This document shows positions 25,149-34,189 of a stretch of 64,000 nt of DNA, one piece after another. Source of the DNA: CALHRB01 sp964473465 (GTDB taxonomy: Bacteria > Bacteroidota > Ignavibacteria > Kapaibacteriales > UBA2268); NCBI GenBank assembly GCA_964473465.1, contig CAYYPE010000003.1, positions 186,001 through 250,000 of the forward strand. The letters are read 5' to 3'. How positions within the stretch are numbered: the stretch's first letter is position 1; every line of letters starts with the position of its first letter. The notes beneath the pieces are model-generated. The model was not told where the DNA came from. It saw nothing but the letters and a program-made list of their open reading frames with translations, and searched no databases. The position numbers were made by a program, and so were the translations under genes.

Positions 25149-25589
25149 ATGGACCAAATAATTAATGAAGACACTCCATTGTATTCGATTAGTTCGGCTG
25201 CTCGAATGCTTGGAATTTCAGTTCATACTCTCAGGATGTATGAAAAGGAAGGATTATTTCTTCCTCATAAAACTGAATCGGGTCACAGGCTTTTTTCCAA
25301 TAGGGATATAGAAAGACTGAAGTGCATCAGAAAAGCAATCAATGAGATGAAATTCTCGATAGCAGCAATCAGAAATATTTATTCGCTTATACCCTGCTGG
25401 GATATAGTTCAATGCCCTGATTCTGACAGAAATAATTGCATTGCATATAATAATTATGGAAAACCCTGCTGGTCATACGATCATAAAGATAATATATGCA
25501 AGAATCTAACATGCAAGAAATGTGAAGTCTATTTAAATTTTTCTGATTGTCATAAAATAAGAGACAGCATTAAAAACATAAGAAAATAA
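25149..25589 (+). CDS. MerR-family regulator with cysteine-rich C-terminal domain
   Basis: 146 residues from the ATG at 25149; the frame extends upstream only through a non-ATG start. Residues 11-75 are a MerR helix-turn-helix (YSISSAARMLGISVHTLRMY, ESGHRLFSNRDIERLK). The tail (83-134) holds eight cysteines in the pattern CW-x4-C-x7-C-x9-CW-x8-C-x4-C-x2-C-x8-C. The same CW...CW...C..C layout occurs in Cys-rich sensory modules of other bacteria, so redox, metal or Fe-S sensing is likely. It lies 43 bases upstream of the octaheme cytochrome gene and probably controls it. Confidence 0.85.
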   Translation: MDQIINEDTPLYSISSAARMLGISVHTLRMYEKEGLFLPHKTESGHRLFSNRDIERLKCIRKAINEMKFSIAAIRNIYSLIPCWDIVQCPDSDRNNCIAYNNYGKPCWSYDHKDNICKNLTCKKCEVYLNFSDCHKIRDSIKNIRK

Positions 25590-25632
25590 AATTTGTAACC
25601 AATATGTTGAAATAATTATTTGACTTTTTAAA

Positions 25633-27216
25633 ATGAAAAAGATTTTTATAACTTTAGGTTTATTGATTATAATTCTTGGCATAGTGCTTTTCACTTTGGG
25701 AAGCAGAACTTATGACGATACAAGATTAGAAAAGCTAAAAACAATAAAAGCCGACAAGCCAAAACCATCAGTAGATCACTCAAAATTTCAGATACTGCAA
25801 AAAAAATTTGAAACTCCTTCGGAAGTTACTCTGGCTTGTCTTACATGCCATAACGGTCGGGCTCAGGAAGTAATGCAATCAAATCACTGGAATTGGGAAG
25901 AACCGGTTTATATAAAAGGAAGAGGCATTGTTTACTTAGGAAAGAAAAACGCTATAAATAATTTTTGTCTGGGGGCGGAAGGAAATGAATTAGCATGCGC
26001 AAAATGTCACGTTGGTCTTGGTATGGAGTCTTCTGAAACTTTTGATTACAAGGATTCCTCAAAAATCGATTGTATGGTTTGTCATGATAATTCAGAAACT
26101 TATGCAAAGGGGAAAGAAATGGGTGGAGCACCGGACCCATCGCTTAATCTAAATGAAATAGCCCAACACATTGGCAAGCCAAAACGAACCAACTGCGGAG
26201 TCTGTCATTTCTATGGTGGCGGTGGTAATAACGTTAAGCACGGTGACCTCGAAAAAGCAATGTTCGAACCAAATAAAAATATTGATGTACATATGGCAGT
26301 CGAGGGAATGAATATGGCTTGCATTGATTGTCATGAAACAAAAAATCATAATATTGGAGGCAGACTTTATTCTCTTGCTTCAAACAATTTAAACAGAATT
26401 TATTGTGAAAACTGTCATGATAATACCCCCCATAAAGAAGATATTTTGAATAAACATACTCTGAAAGTTGCTTGCCAGACCTGTCATATCCCGGTTTATG
26501 CCAAAGTGAATGCAACAAAAACATATTGGGATTGGTCAACAGCTGCAAAACTAAAAGATGGCAAACCCTATGAAGAAGTTGACGAAGAAGGAAATCATAC
26601 TTATTTATCTACTAAAGGTTCATTTAAATGGGGAAAGAATTTAAAACCTGACTATGTTTGGTTTAACGGAACTGCTGATCATTATCTTCTCGGGGACAAA
26701 ATTGAAGATACTACCAAGCCACTGGTTCTCAATCAATTATATGGTTCTTATTCTGACAGGAAATCAAAAATTACTCCCGTTAAAACTATGATAACAAACC
26801 AATGTTTCGATCCAGAATATTTATACCTTACTGTGCCAAAACTTTTTTCACCACGACCCGGCGAAGGTGCCTTCTGGCAGGATTTTGATTGTTTGAGAGC
26901 TTTAGATGTGGGTATGAAAGAAAAAGGTTTACCTTTCAGTGGTAAATTATCATTCATTGAAACAAAAATGTATTGGCCTGTTAATCATATGGTTTCACCA
27001 AAGGAACAATCTGTTAAATGTATTGAATGTCATACAAGAAATGATAGCAGACTTAAAGATCTAAAAGATTTTTATATGCCCGGCAGAGATTACAACAAAG
27101 TTGTTGAATATGCCGGAATAGGTGTAATATTTTTATCATTTGTGCTTGTAATAGTTCATGGAAGCACAAGAGTAATTTCTTCAATCAAGTCTAAAAAGCG
27201 GGAGATAAAAAAATGA
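25633..27216 (+). CDS. Octaheme cytochrome c, tetrathionate reductase family
   Basis: 527 residues with exactly eight CXXCH heme sites: CLTCH (69-73), CAKCH (122-126), CMVCH (147-151), CGVCH (188-192), CIDCH, CENCH, CQTCH and CIECH near the C-terminus. An N-terminal helix (4-22) and a C-terminal helix (about 498-515) probably anchor it to the outer face of the inner membrane. Size, heme count and layout match the OTR family, whose Shewanella member reduces tetrathionate and, in vitro, nitrite and hydroxylamine. The stop overlaps the next start (ATGA), so electrons probably come from the cytochrome b encoded there. The natural substrate is inferred from the sulfur-related neighbours. Confidence 0.88.
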   Translation: MKKIFITLGLLIIILGIVLFTLGSRTYDDTRLEKLKTIKADKPKPSVDHSKFQILQKKFETPSEVTLACLTCHNGRAQEVMQSNHWNWEEPVYIKGRGIVYLGKKNAINNFCLGAEGNELACAKCHVGLGMESSETFDYKDSSKIDCMVCHDNSETYAKGKEMGGAPDPSLNLNEIAQHIGKPKRTNCGVCHFYGGGGNNVKHGDLEKAMFEPNKNIDVHMAVEGMNMACIDCHETKNHNIGGRLYSLASNNLNRIYCENCHDNTPHKEDILNKHTLKVACQTCHIPVYAKVNATKTYWDWSTAAKLKDGKPYEEVDEEGNHTYLSTKGSFKWGKNLKPDYVWFNGTADHYLLGDKIEDTTKPLVLNQLYGSYSDRKSKITPVKTMITNQCFDPEYLYLTVPKLFSPRPGEGAFWQDFDCLRALDVGMKEKGLPFSGKLSFIETKMYWPVNHMVSPKEQSVKCIECHTRNDSRLKDLKDFYMPGRDYNKVVEYAGIGVIFLSFVLVIVHGSTRVISSIKSKKREIKK

Positions 27217-27878
27217 AAGAAAAATTATATATTTACAAAGCGTTCGAACGTTTCTGGCATTGGATGCAATCCCTGTTAATCTTCTTCCTTGCTGCTACTG
27301 GTTTCGAAATACACGGTATGTATAGTTTTTTTGGATATCAGAATGCCGTAACCTATCATAATTTTGCGGCTTATAGCTTTATAATTCTCATTGTTTTTGC
27401 AATTTTCTGGCACTTTTCGACAGGAGAATGGAGACAATACATACCAACAACAAAATTCCTGAAAGCTCAACTGAATTATTACTTATTTGGAATTTTCAGA
27501 AATGAGCCACATCCGACCAAAAAAACAGTCTTGAGCAAATTGAATCCATTGCAAAAACTGACATATCTTGGGTTTAAAATTCTTGTTATTCCAACAATGG
27601 TTATCTCAGGGCTTTTATATATGTTTTACAGATATCCTCACGAAGGAAACATTGAGGGATTGAATATTGATTCTGTCGATGTTATTGCAATATTTCATAC
27701 CGCTGGTGCTTTCCTTCTGATGGCTTTCGTTGTTGTTCATCTTTATCTTATAACAACTGGAGAAACAATTACTTCTAACTTGAAAGCTATGATAACAGGC
27801 TATGAAGAAGTTGAGAAGACTGAAATTACAAATGAAGAAATGAGTTCTGACAATATTGAGGGGGAATTATCAAAATGA
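27213..27878 (+). CDS. Membrane cytochrome b (FdnI/HyaC-like) partner of the octaheme cytochrome
   Basis: 221 residues with four membrane helices (about 15-35, 48-68, 122-142, 158-180). Histidines suited to ligate two hemes b lie in FERFWHWMQ, YHNFAAYS, FAIFWHFSTGEW, IFHTAGAF and VVHLYLITTG, as in the b-type subunits of formate dehydrogenase and hydrogenase. It probably links the quinone pool to the octaheme protein. It overlaps genes on both sides by 4 bases (ATGA), a strong sign of a fixed stoichiometric unit. Confidence 0.88.
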   Translation: MKEKLYIYKAFERFWHWMQSLLIFFLAATGFEIHGMYSFFGYQNAVTYHNFAAYSFIILIVFAIFWHFSTGEWRQYIPTTKFLKAQLNYYLFGIFRNEPHPTKKTVLSKLNPLQKLTYLGFKILVIPTMVISGLLYMFYRYPHEGNIEGLNIDSVDVIAIFHTAGAFLLMAFVVVHLYLITTGETITSNLKAMITGYEEVEKTEITNEEMSSDNIEGELSK

Positions 27879-28390
27879 ACGAAACAAAATATATGAATCC
27901 TTATCTTGCAGGATTCCTACTTGGACTTTTATTAATCATTACTATTTTTATAACAGGTAGAGGTCTTGGAGCAAGTGGTGCAGTCAAAAGTGTAGTTGTT
28001 GCTTCGGTCAATTCTCTTGCACCTGAACATGCCAACACTCAAAAGTTTTATGCTGAATATAACTCTGAGCATCAAGGAGAACCATTGAAAAACTGGTTGG
28101 TTTTTGAACTGGTAGGTGTTGTTATTGGAGCATTCATATCTGGACTTATTTCTGACAGGTTAAGTCTGAAATTTGAACACTCACCCAAAATTAGGAATAC
28201 AACAAGATTTGTTGCAGCTATTCTTGGAGGAATACTGTTTGGATTTGGTTCCCAATTGGGGAGAGGTTGCACAAGTGGAGCAGCATTGAGCGGAATGGCA
28301 GTTCTTTCGACTGGAGGTATTATAACTATGATGGCTATCTTTGGCGGTGCTTATCTTTTTGCTTATTTTTTTAGAAAACTTTGGATATAA
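27875..28390 (+). CDS. YeeE/YedE-type sulfur transport protein, first half-unit
   Basis: 171 residues with about four to five membrane helices. GRGLGASGAVKSVV and the conserved GRGCTSGAALSGMAVLSTGG (with its Cys) are hallmarks of the YeeE/YedE (DUF395) family, whose characterised member imports thiosulfate. It is half the size of the full-length transporter, and the next gene supplies a second unit. This two-gene form is common and not a frameshift: the two frames are separated by 18 bases with a ribosome binding site. Confidence 0.87.
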   Translation: MNETKYMNPYLAGFLLGLLLIITIFITGRGLGASGAVKSVVVASVNSLAPEHANTQKFYAEYNSEHQGEPLKNWLVFELVGVVIGAFISGLISDRLSLKFEHSPKIRNTTRFVAAILGGILFGFGSQLGRGCTSGAALSGMAVLSTGGIITMMAIFGGAYLFAYFFRKLWI

Positions 28391-28408
28391 TAATCAAGGG
28401 AGAAAAAA

Positions 28409-29596
28409 ATGGGACCATTAGTTCCTGATATTATTGGTAATGAATTAAATTATGTTGTTGCTTTAATCATTGGAATAGCTTTTGGATTTATATTAGAGCA
28501 GGCTGGTTTTTCCACTTCAAAGAAACTTGTAGGCTTGTTTTATGGTTATGATTTCACAGTTCTTAGAGTCTTTTTCACTGCTGGAGTAACCGGTATGGTT
28601 GGAATTATAGCACTTGGACATTTCGGGCTTCTGGATTTGAACCTGATTTATGTCAATCCTACATTTCTCTGGTCTGCAATCATTGGTGGCTTTATTATGG
28701 GTCTTGGATTTGTTATTGGAGGCTTTTGTCCGGGGACAAGTTTTTGTGCTGCTGCCATTGGAAAAACCGATGCTATGGTATTTATAATCGGACTTGTTAT
28801 CGGTGTGTTTTTATTTGCGGAAGGTTATCCGGCTCTGGAATCTATCTATAAAGCAGAAAACTGGGGTTATGTTAGAATTTTTGAAACCTTGAATCTTTCT
28901 CAGGGGGTTTTTGCTTTTCTTCTGACTGTTGTTGCAGTCCTGGCTTTTTGGGCTATAACTTATATTGAAAAGAGAGTAAACAAGGAGACCATTCTTAAAC
29001 CCGTTCCCGTTTATGTTACTTTGAGTGTAATAGCAATAATTATTGGATTCTCTACTGTTTTTATGCCAGACAGACGGGAAAACTTATTAGCTAAAGTTGA
29101 AAAAGCAGAAGTTCTTAATGCAAATGAAATTGAATATATTACCCCTGATGAATTAACGTTGCGTTTAGTTAGAAACGATAACACATTGCAAATTATAGAT
29201 TTCCGAAAAAAAGAGGATATAGATTCAATTGCATTACCAAATTCATATCCTATGAAAATCGAAGAAATGTTTGATAAGGACTCAAAGAAAATACTATCAA
29301 AACGAAGCAAAGATAATATCTTTGTTTGCTATGATGGAAGTGTGGCGAAAAAGGCTGCTCTACTTGGAAGAGAACTTGGATATAAAAATATTGTCGTTCT
29401 CGAAGGGGGATTTAATCTTTTTAAAGATGAAATATTAAATTTAAAGAATTTCGGATTTAATGGACAAAAAACTGACGATACTCATAGATTTAGAGCCGAA
29501 GCCTCAGTTATTTTAAATAAAAAAATTGCAGAAGCAGGTAAAAACAAAACAGACGCCGGAACAAAAAAATCAAAAAGAATTATTGGTGGTTGTTAA
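28409..29596 (+). CDS. YeeE/YedE sulfur transport protein fused to a rhodanese domain
   Basis: 395 residues. Residues 15-225 hold seven or so membrane helices with the YeeE motif GGFCPGTSFCAAAIGKTDA (Cys107 and Cys113). After EKRV a further helix leads to a C-terminal rhodanese-like domain (about 245-355) with active-site Cys307 in FVCYDGSVAKKAA. A rhodanese would accept sulfane sulfur as persulfide straight from the pore, matching thiosulfate or polysulfide uptake. A tail rich in Lys/Ala ends in GGC. AGGGAGA precedes the ATG. Confidence 0.88.
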   Translation: MGPLVPDIIGNELNYVVALIIGIAFGFILEQAGFSTSKKLVGLFYGYDFTVLRVFFTAGVTGMVGIIALGHFGLLDLNLIYVNPTFLWSAIIGGFIMGLGFVIGGFCPGTSFCAAAIGKTDAMVFIIGLVIGVFLFAEGYPALESIYKAENWGYVRIFETLNLSQGVFAFLLTVVAVLAFWAITYIEKRVNKETILKPVPVYVTLSVIAIIIGFSTVFMPDRRENLLAKVEKAEVLNANEIEYITPDELTLRLVRNDNTLQIIDFRKKEDIDSIALPNSYPMKIEEMFDKDSKKILSKRSKDNIFVCYDGSVAKKAALLGRELGYKNIVVLEGGFNLFKDEILNLKNFGFNGQKTDDTHRFRAEASVILNKKIAEAGKNKTDAGTKKSKRIIGGC

Positions 29597-29655
29597 AATA
29601 ATTTTTTTTCGAATTCGAATATATTGCTTGTTAGAAATATTAAAAGGAGATTAGT

Positions 29656-29892
29656 ATGCCGACTTATGTTTATAAATGCAAGGATTGTTATACTAAATAT
29701 GAAATTTTCTTTAAAACAAAAGAGAATCAAGATGAGGTAATATGTCCAACCTGCAATTCGAAGGAGGCTATTAAGCAAATAACAGCAGCAAATGTTGGAG
29801 GTTTTAGTGGATCAAAATCATTTGAGAGTCTTCCCACCTATCCAACCTGTCCAACAGGAACTTGCTCTACCGGATTGTGTGGATTAAATTAA
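29656..29892 (+). CDS. FmdB-family zinc-ribbon protein
   Basis: 78 residues. The N-terminal YVYKCKDCYTKYEI (Cys8, Cys11) and VICPTCNSK (Cys30, Cys33) form the four-cysteine zinc ribbon of the FmdB/CxxC_CxxC_SSSS family. The C-terminal tail has three more cysteines in CPTGTCSTGLCG. The function of this family is poorly defined; a regulatory or metal/sulfur-handling role has been suggested by context. It lies 59 bases after the rhodanese-fusion gene with its own AAGGAG site. Confidence 0.85.
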   Translation: MPTYVYKCKDCYTKYEIFFKTKENQDEVICPTCNSKEAIKQITAANVGGFSGSKSFESLPTYPTCPTGTCSTGLCGLN

Positions 29893-29925
29893 ATAATAAA
29901 CTGATAATTTTTGTATTTTTCACTA

Positions 29926-31626
29926 ATGAAAAGTGCAAAAATATTTGAATTGCAGAAAAAGGATTTTATAAAAATCCTTTTTTTGTCTGCTTTAATACTA
30001 AGAATAGCTTTCGTTATTATTGCAGGTAATAACAAACAGCCAGATTTAGTTGAGCATGGTATTATAGCAAAAAATATGCTCAATGGTTTTGGTTTCTCAA
30101 TGCACTGGCTATATCCGGCAATGAGCGGTCCGATGGTAGAAATTCAAAAACAGCCACCCAGGTTCGAAGGTGCCTTTATCCCCCCATTAAATCCATTCAT
30201 CATCTATTTTTTTTTAAAAGTTTTGGGCGATAATCCATTATCATACCTTTTGTTGATGGTGCTAAATTCAGTTCTAAGTAGCTTATTTGTTGTTATTATT
30301 TACTTAATCAGCAAAGAATTTTTCGATGAGAAAGCATCAAGAATAAGTTCATTAATATCATTGCTTTTTCTTCCTTCAATTGTCGGTGTTACCACATTCA
30401 GCGGGACATCATTATATCAATTACTGGCTGGCTTGGTTCTTCTTTTTTCTATAAAGGCTTATAAATATCGTAAAATTAAAGATTTTTTATTATTTGGATT
30501 TTTCTCAGGATTGCTATCATTAACAAGGAGCGAATTCCTGCTTTTCTACTTTGTTTTAATAATTGTCCTAATTTATTTATTATCAAAACAAAAAAAGTTT
30601 TCCACAAAAAATATTTTAAGTTTCTCAGCTTTATCAATATTAGTTTTCTTAATGATTGTATCTCCATGGATTATAAGAAACACCTCGCTTTTCAACCAAT
30701 TTACAACGATAATAAGCCATCCATGGCATGAATTATGGAGAGGAAATAACCAACATAGCTCCGGGGGTTCTTCTTCCGAATATCAGTTAAACATCTGGGT
30801 TAGAAAGCATCAATATCCAGATATTATAAAAAAAATAGATAAGCTACCCTATAATCAACATTTTGAAATTGCTGTTGATAGTATTTTCAAAGCTGAAGTT
30901 ATAAATTTTTGGACCGAGAATCCAATCAAAACTTTGCAAATTTGGCTGAAAAGAGCATTGTTTACTATGACTATAGACCCTTACACTCCACGGGCGAGAA
31001 ATCTGGTTTTTATTTTTTTTATTCTTGTATCGGTCTTTTCAGCTTTAATAGGTTTAAGATGGATAATCAAAAATCGTCCTGATGGAGATATATCTTATGT
31101 TATCTACATTTCATTTTTCATTTCTTATTTAATATTGATAACCATAGTAAATCTTGAAACAAGATATCAGATTTATCTTATTTCATTATTACATCCTTTT
31201 TCAGGAGTAGGTTTAATTGAATTTTACAAAAAAATCAAGAATGGAAGTTTTAATTTAAAAATGACTAAAAAAAGTATTATTTTTTTGATTATATGTTCTA
31301 TCATATTATTTTACCTTATAGGGCTGTATATTGAAAAAGAAAATGAGTATAATAACTTCAAAAAATTCGAAAATATGAGTATTGCTGGTAGAATTGAGAA
31401 GATTGAATACATACAAGAAAAAGTAAGAATGAAATTAAAAAATTCCATTGATTGGCTTGAGTTCCACCCCGGCTATATCGAAGATGAAATTAAGTATCCT
31501 TTCCAGATCACAGCAAGAACAGGTGATTCGGTTTATAAAGAATCAAATGCTGAGAATCTTTTCTTGTTTTCCGGTGATAAAACACTGAGGTACAGATATA
31601 TAATTATTTATGACAAGAAACTATAA
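29926..31626 (+). CDS. Membrane glycosyltransferase of the GT39/ArnT-like superfamily
   Basis: 566 residues from the ATG at 29926 (an upstream TTG is possible). There are about eleven to twelve membrane helices (starting near ILFLSALILRIAFVII) and a large periplasmic loop after the first helix with an acidic residue in NKQPDLVEHG, typical of polyprenyl-phosphate-sugar-dependent transferases. The C-terminal 110 residues are a soluble domain. It probably transfers a lipid-linked sugar to a surface glycan or protein. It sits 33 bases after fmdB but does not look related to sulfur functions. Confidence 0.75.
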   Translation: MKSAKIFELQKKDFIKILFLSALILRIAFVIIAGNNKQPDLVEHGIIAKNMLNGFGFSMHWLYPAMSGPMVEIQKQPPRFEGAFIPPLNPFIIYFFLKVLGDNPLSYLLLMVLNSVLSSLFVVIIYLISKEFFDEKASRISSLISLLFLPSIVGVTTFSGTSLYQLLAGLVLLFSIKAYKYRKIKDFLLFGFFSGLLSLTRSEFLLFYFVLIIVLIYLLSKQKKFSTKNILSFSALSILVFLMIVSPWIIRNTSLFNQFTTIISHPWHELWRGNNQHSSGGSSSEYQLNIWVRKHQYPDIIKKIDKLPYNQHFEIAVDSIFKAEVINFWTENPIKTLQIWLKRALFTMTIDPYTPRARNLVFIFFILVSVFSALIGLRWIIKNRPDGDISYVIYISFFISYLILITIVNLETRYQIYLISLLHPFSGVGLIEFYKKIKNGSFNLKMTKKSIIFLIICSIILFYLIGLYIEKENEYNNFKKFENMSIAGRIEKIEYIQEKVRMKLKNSIDWLEFHPGYIEDEIKYPFQITARTGDSVYKESNAENLFLFSGDKTLRYRYIIIYDKKL

Positions 31627-31726
31627 ATAATTGCAACACAAAAAACCACAGAAATTATATGAAAATATAATAATACAAATTCCGTTAATAATGTCTAATT
31701 TTTGAATTAATTTACATTAAAATTTA

Positions 31727-33196
31727 ATGAAATCAGCAATAATAATTGGTTCAGGTTTCGGAGCATTATCTTTAGGTATAAGACTTCAGGCGGATAATTG
31801 GAAAGTACAGATATTTGAAAAAAATCAATTTCCCGGTGGACATGCTCAGCAATATAAGAAAAATGGCTACACATTTGATATGGGTCCATCATTAATAACA
31901 GCACCTGATATCATAAATAGAATTTTTGAAAAGGCTGGTAAGAATTTAAATGACTATGTCAATCTAATACCCTTAGATCCATTTTACAGGGTATATTTTC
32001 ATGACAAATCTTACATAGATTATTCTGGTGATTCAGATAAGATGATTAATCAGATGAGAAAATTCAATTCATTAGATGCCGATAATTATCTGAAGTTTAT
32101 TCAAAAGTCCAAAGAAATTTATAAAGCAGTCATAGAAGATGGTTTAGGCTCGACTGCCTTCAATAATATTGGAACAATGTTGAAATTCATACCCAGAGCC
32201 ACTAAACTAAATGCTCTTTTACCAGCTTACAAGGTAGCCTCGAAATATTTTCAGGATTTTCGTCATCGGTTTATGTTTTCTTTCCATCCGCTATTTATCG
32301 GTGGTAATCCCTTCAAAGTTCCATCTGTCTATTTGATGATTTCATATCTGGAGAAAGCAGGCGGTGTATGGTTTACATCTGGGGGTATGTACAGCTTGGT
32401 TCAGGCTTTTGTCGATGTGTTCAAGGAATTGGGAGGAGAACTTCATACAAATTCTGAAGTGAGCGAAATTAAAGTTGAAAATGGCAAAGTTAAAGGAATA
32501 ATTTCTAACGATAAGTTTTTTCAATCAGATATTGTTATTTCGAACGCTGATGTAACACGAACATATTCTATCATAAAATCACAGGATGACAGTAATCAAA
32601 AAGGTATTAGCGGTGGGAAATATTCAATGAGTGCCTTCCTGATGTTTTTAGGGGTAAAGAAAAAGTATCCGGAATTGCTTCATCACACTATTATTTTATC
32701 CCATCGTTACAAAGAATTGGTTACTGATATTTTTGATAATCACATACTTCCTGATGATTTTTCAATGTATGTTCACGTTCCTTCCAAAACCGATTCTTCA
32801 ATGGCACCCGAAGGCTGCGACAGCGTTTATATTCTTGTTCCTGTAACAAATCTTCAGAGTGGCACTGACTGGGAAGATGAAAAAACCGAATACGGAGGAA
32901 AAATAATCAGTTTTCTTCAAAATACCTTTGGCTTGGAGGATTTTAAAGAAAATATTGAATTTGTTGACTATTTCACACCAAGAGATTTTTTAATTCATAG
33001 GAATTCTTCTTTTGGAACACCATGGGGATTAGAGCCTGTTTTAACGCAAACTGCATATTTCAGGCAACATAACCAAAGCAAAAAGATAAAAAACCTATTT
33101 TTTGTTGGAGCCGGAACTCATCCTGGTGCAGGTTTGCCCGGTGTTATGTTATCAGCAGAAGCAACAGAAAAACTAATTAAAGCATATATCATTTGA
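31727..33196 (+). CDS. crtI: Phytoene desaturase CrtI
   Basis: 489 residues of the CrtI-type FAD-dependent desaturases. The N-terminal IIGSGFGALSLGIRLQ dinucleotide fold (about 5-20), the FDMGPSLITAPD motif and the C-terminal FVGAGTHPGAGLPGVMLS are all present. It desaturates phytoene to lycopene in the membrane. Length is normal. It opens a tight run of five same-strand genes (gaps of 3, 0, 18 and 15 bases) for carotenoid synthesis. Confidence 0.94.
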   Translation: MKSAIIIGSGFGALSLGIRLQADNWKVQIFEKNQFPGGHAQQYKKNGYTFDMGPSLITAPDIINRIFEKAGKNLNDYVNLIPLDPFYRVYFHDKSYIDYSGDSDKMINQMRKFNSLDADNYLKFIQKSKEIYKAVIEDGLGSTAFNNIGTMLKFIPRATKLNALLPAYKVASKYFQDFRHRFMFSFHPLFIGGNPFKVPSVYLMISYLEKAGGVWFTSGGMYSLVQAFVDVFKELGGELHTNSEVSEIKVENGKVKGIISNDKFFQSDIVISNADVTRTYSIIKSQDDSNQKGISGGKYSMSAFLMFLGVKKKYPELLHHTIILSHRYKELVTDIFDNHILPDDFSMYVHVPSKTDSSMAPEGCDSVYILVPVTNLQSGTDWEDEKTEYGGKIISFLQNTFGLEDFKENIEFVDYFTPRDFLIHRNSSFGTPWGLEPVLTQTAYFRQHNQSKKIKNLFFVGAGTHPGAGLPGVMLSAEATEKLIKAYII

Positions 33197-33199
33197 AAT

Positions 33200-34189
33200 A
33201 TGAAATTATCAGAAATAATAGAACCAATAAATATCTACTTTGATGAGTTCGAAAGACAATTTGCTGAATATTTGAATTCTGAATCCAATTTTATCAATCA
33301 AGTCCTTGAATATTCTTCAAATCATAAAGGTAAAAGGATAAGACCAGCTTTGGTTTTTCTATCTGCTCGAGCTTGTGCCCCCGAAAGAATTGATCAAAAT
33401 GATATTGAGAGGATGATAAAATCAGCAATCATGGTGGAGTTAATTCATGTTGCATCTTTAATGCATGATGATGTAATCGACAATTCAGAATATCGCAGGG
33501 GAATTAAAACAATTAATTATATATGGAACAATCAGACAGCTATCCTTACAGGTGATTATCTTCTATCAAAAGCTTTGCTATTAGCCTCAGACTTAGGTTA
33601 TGAATATAATAAACTCGCCATTTCAACTTTTAATCAGATGTGTCTTGGAGAGTTAAATCAATTAGAAAGAACAAAAGATATCAATCTAACCGAATCTGAA
33701 TATTTTCAAAATATTAAGTTCAAGACTGGTGTATTAATCGGGACTTGTTGTCAAATCGGAGCTATGTCTGTCAATGCTTCGGATGAAATAATCCAATCCC
33801 TAAAAAAGTTTGGAGAAAACTTAGGAATAGCATATCAGATTAAAGATGATATAATTGATTTTATGTATGATGTAGAAGTTTCGGGTAAAGCTTCATTCAA
33901 TGATATTAAGAATAGAAAAATCACTTTACCTCTCATACATTCCCTCTATACATCAAATGAAAATAAAAAAAATGAGCTATCCCGAATTTTCAAAAACGGT
34001 GAAATTACTGATGATTCAGTCATAGTAATTACAGAAATTATCAAAAAAACAAATAGTATTCAGTATTGTAATGTAATTTCTGAAAACATTCTCAATGAGT
34101 CTGTTAAAGAACTTGATGCATTGAAGACATCAAAATTCAAGGATTCTTTAATAGGTTTATGTAATTTCATCAGGCATAGGAATTATTAA
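33200..34189 (+). CDS. Polyprenyl diphosphate synthase in the carotenoid cluster
   Basis: 329 residues of the trans-prenyltransferase family: first aspartate-rich motif DDVID (90-94) in LMHDDVIDNSEYRRG and the second in QIKDDIIDF, with KGKRIRPAL for pyrophosphate binding. Context suggests the geranylgeranyl diphosphate source (CrtE role). However, the fifth residue before the first Asp is Ala85, small rather than aromatic, and the typical CrtE two-residue insertion is absent. Both resemble longer-chain (C30-C45) synthases. The product length, carotenoid precursor or quinone side chain, is unsettled. Confidence 0.85.
   Translation: MKLSEIIEPINIYFDEFERQFAEYLNSESNFINQVLEYSSNHKGKRIRPALVFLSARACAPERIDQNDIERMIKSAIMVELIHVASLMHDDVIDNSEYRRGIKTINYIWNNQTAILTGDYLLSKALLLASDLGYEYNKLAISTFNQMCLGELNQLERTKDINLTESEYFQNIKFKTGVLIGTCCQIGAMSVNASDEIIQSLKKFGENLGIAYQIKDDIIDFMYDVEVSGKASFNDIKNRKITLPLIHSLYTSNENKKNELSRIFKNGEITDDSVIVITEIIKKTNSIQYCNVISENILNESVKELDALKTSKFKDSLIGLCNFIRHRNY

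Noticed and set aside
27875..29596. The two YeeE/YedE genes as one frameshifted gene
   Set aside because: They are separated by 18 bases with a stop and a proper ribosome binding site, and each has its own conserved motif; two-gene forms are normal.
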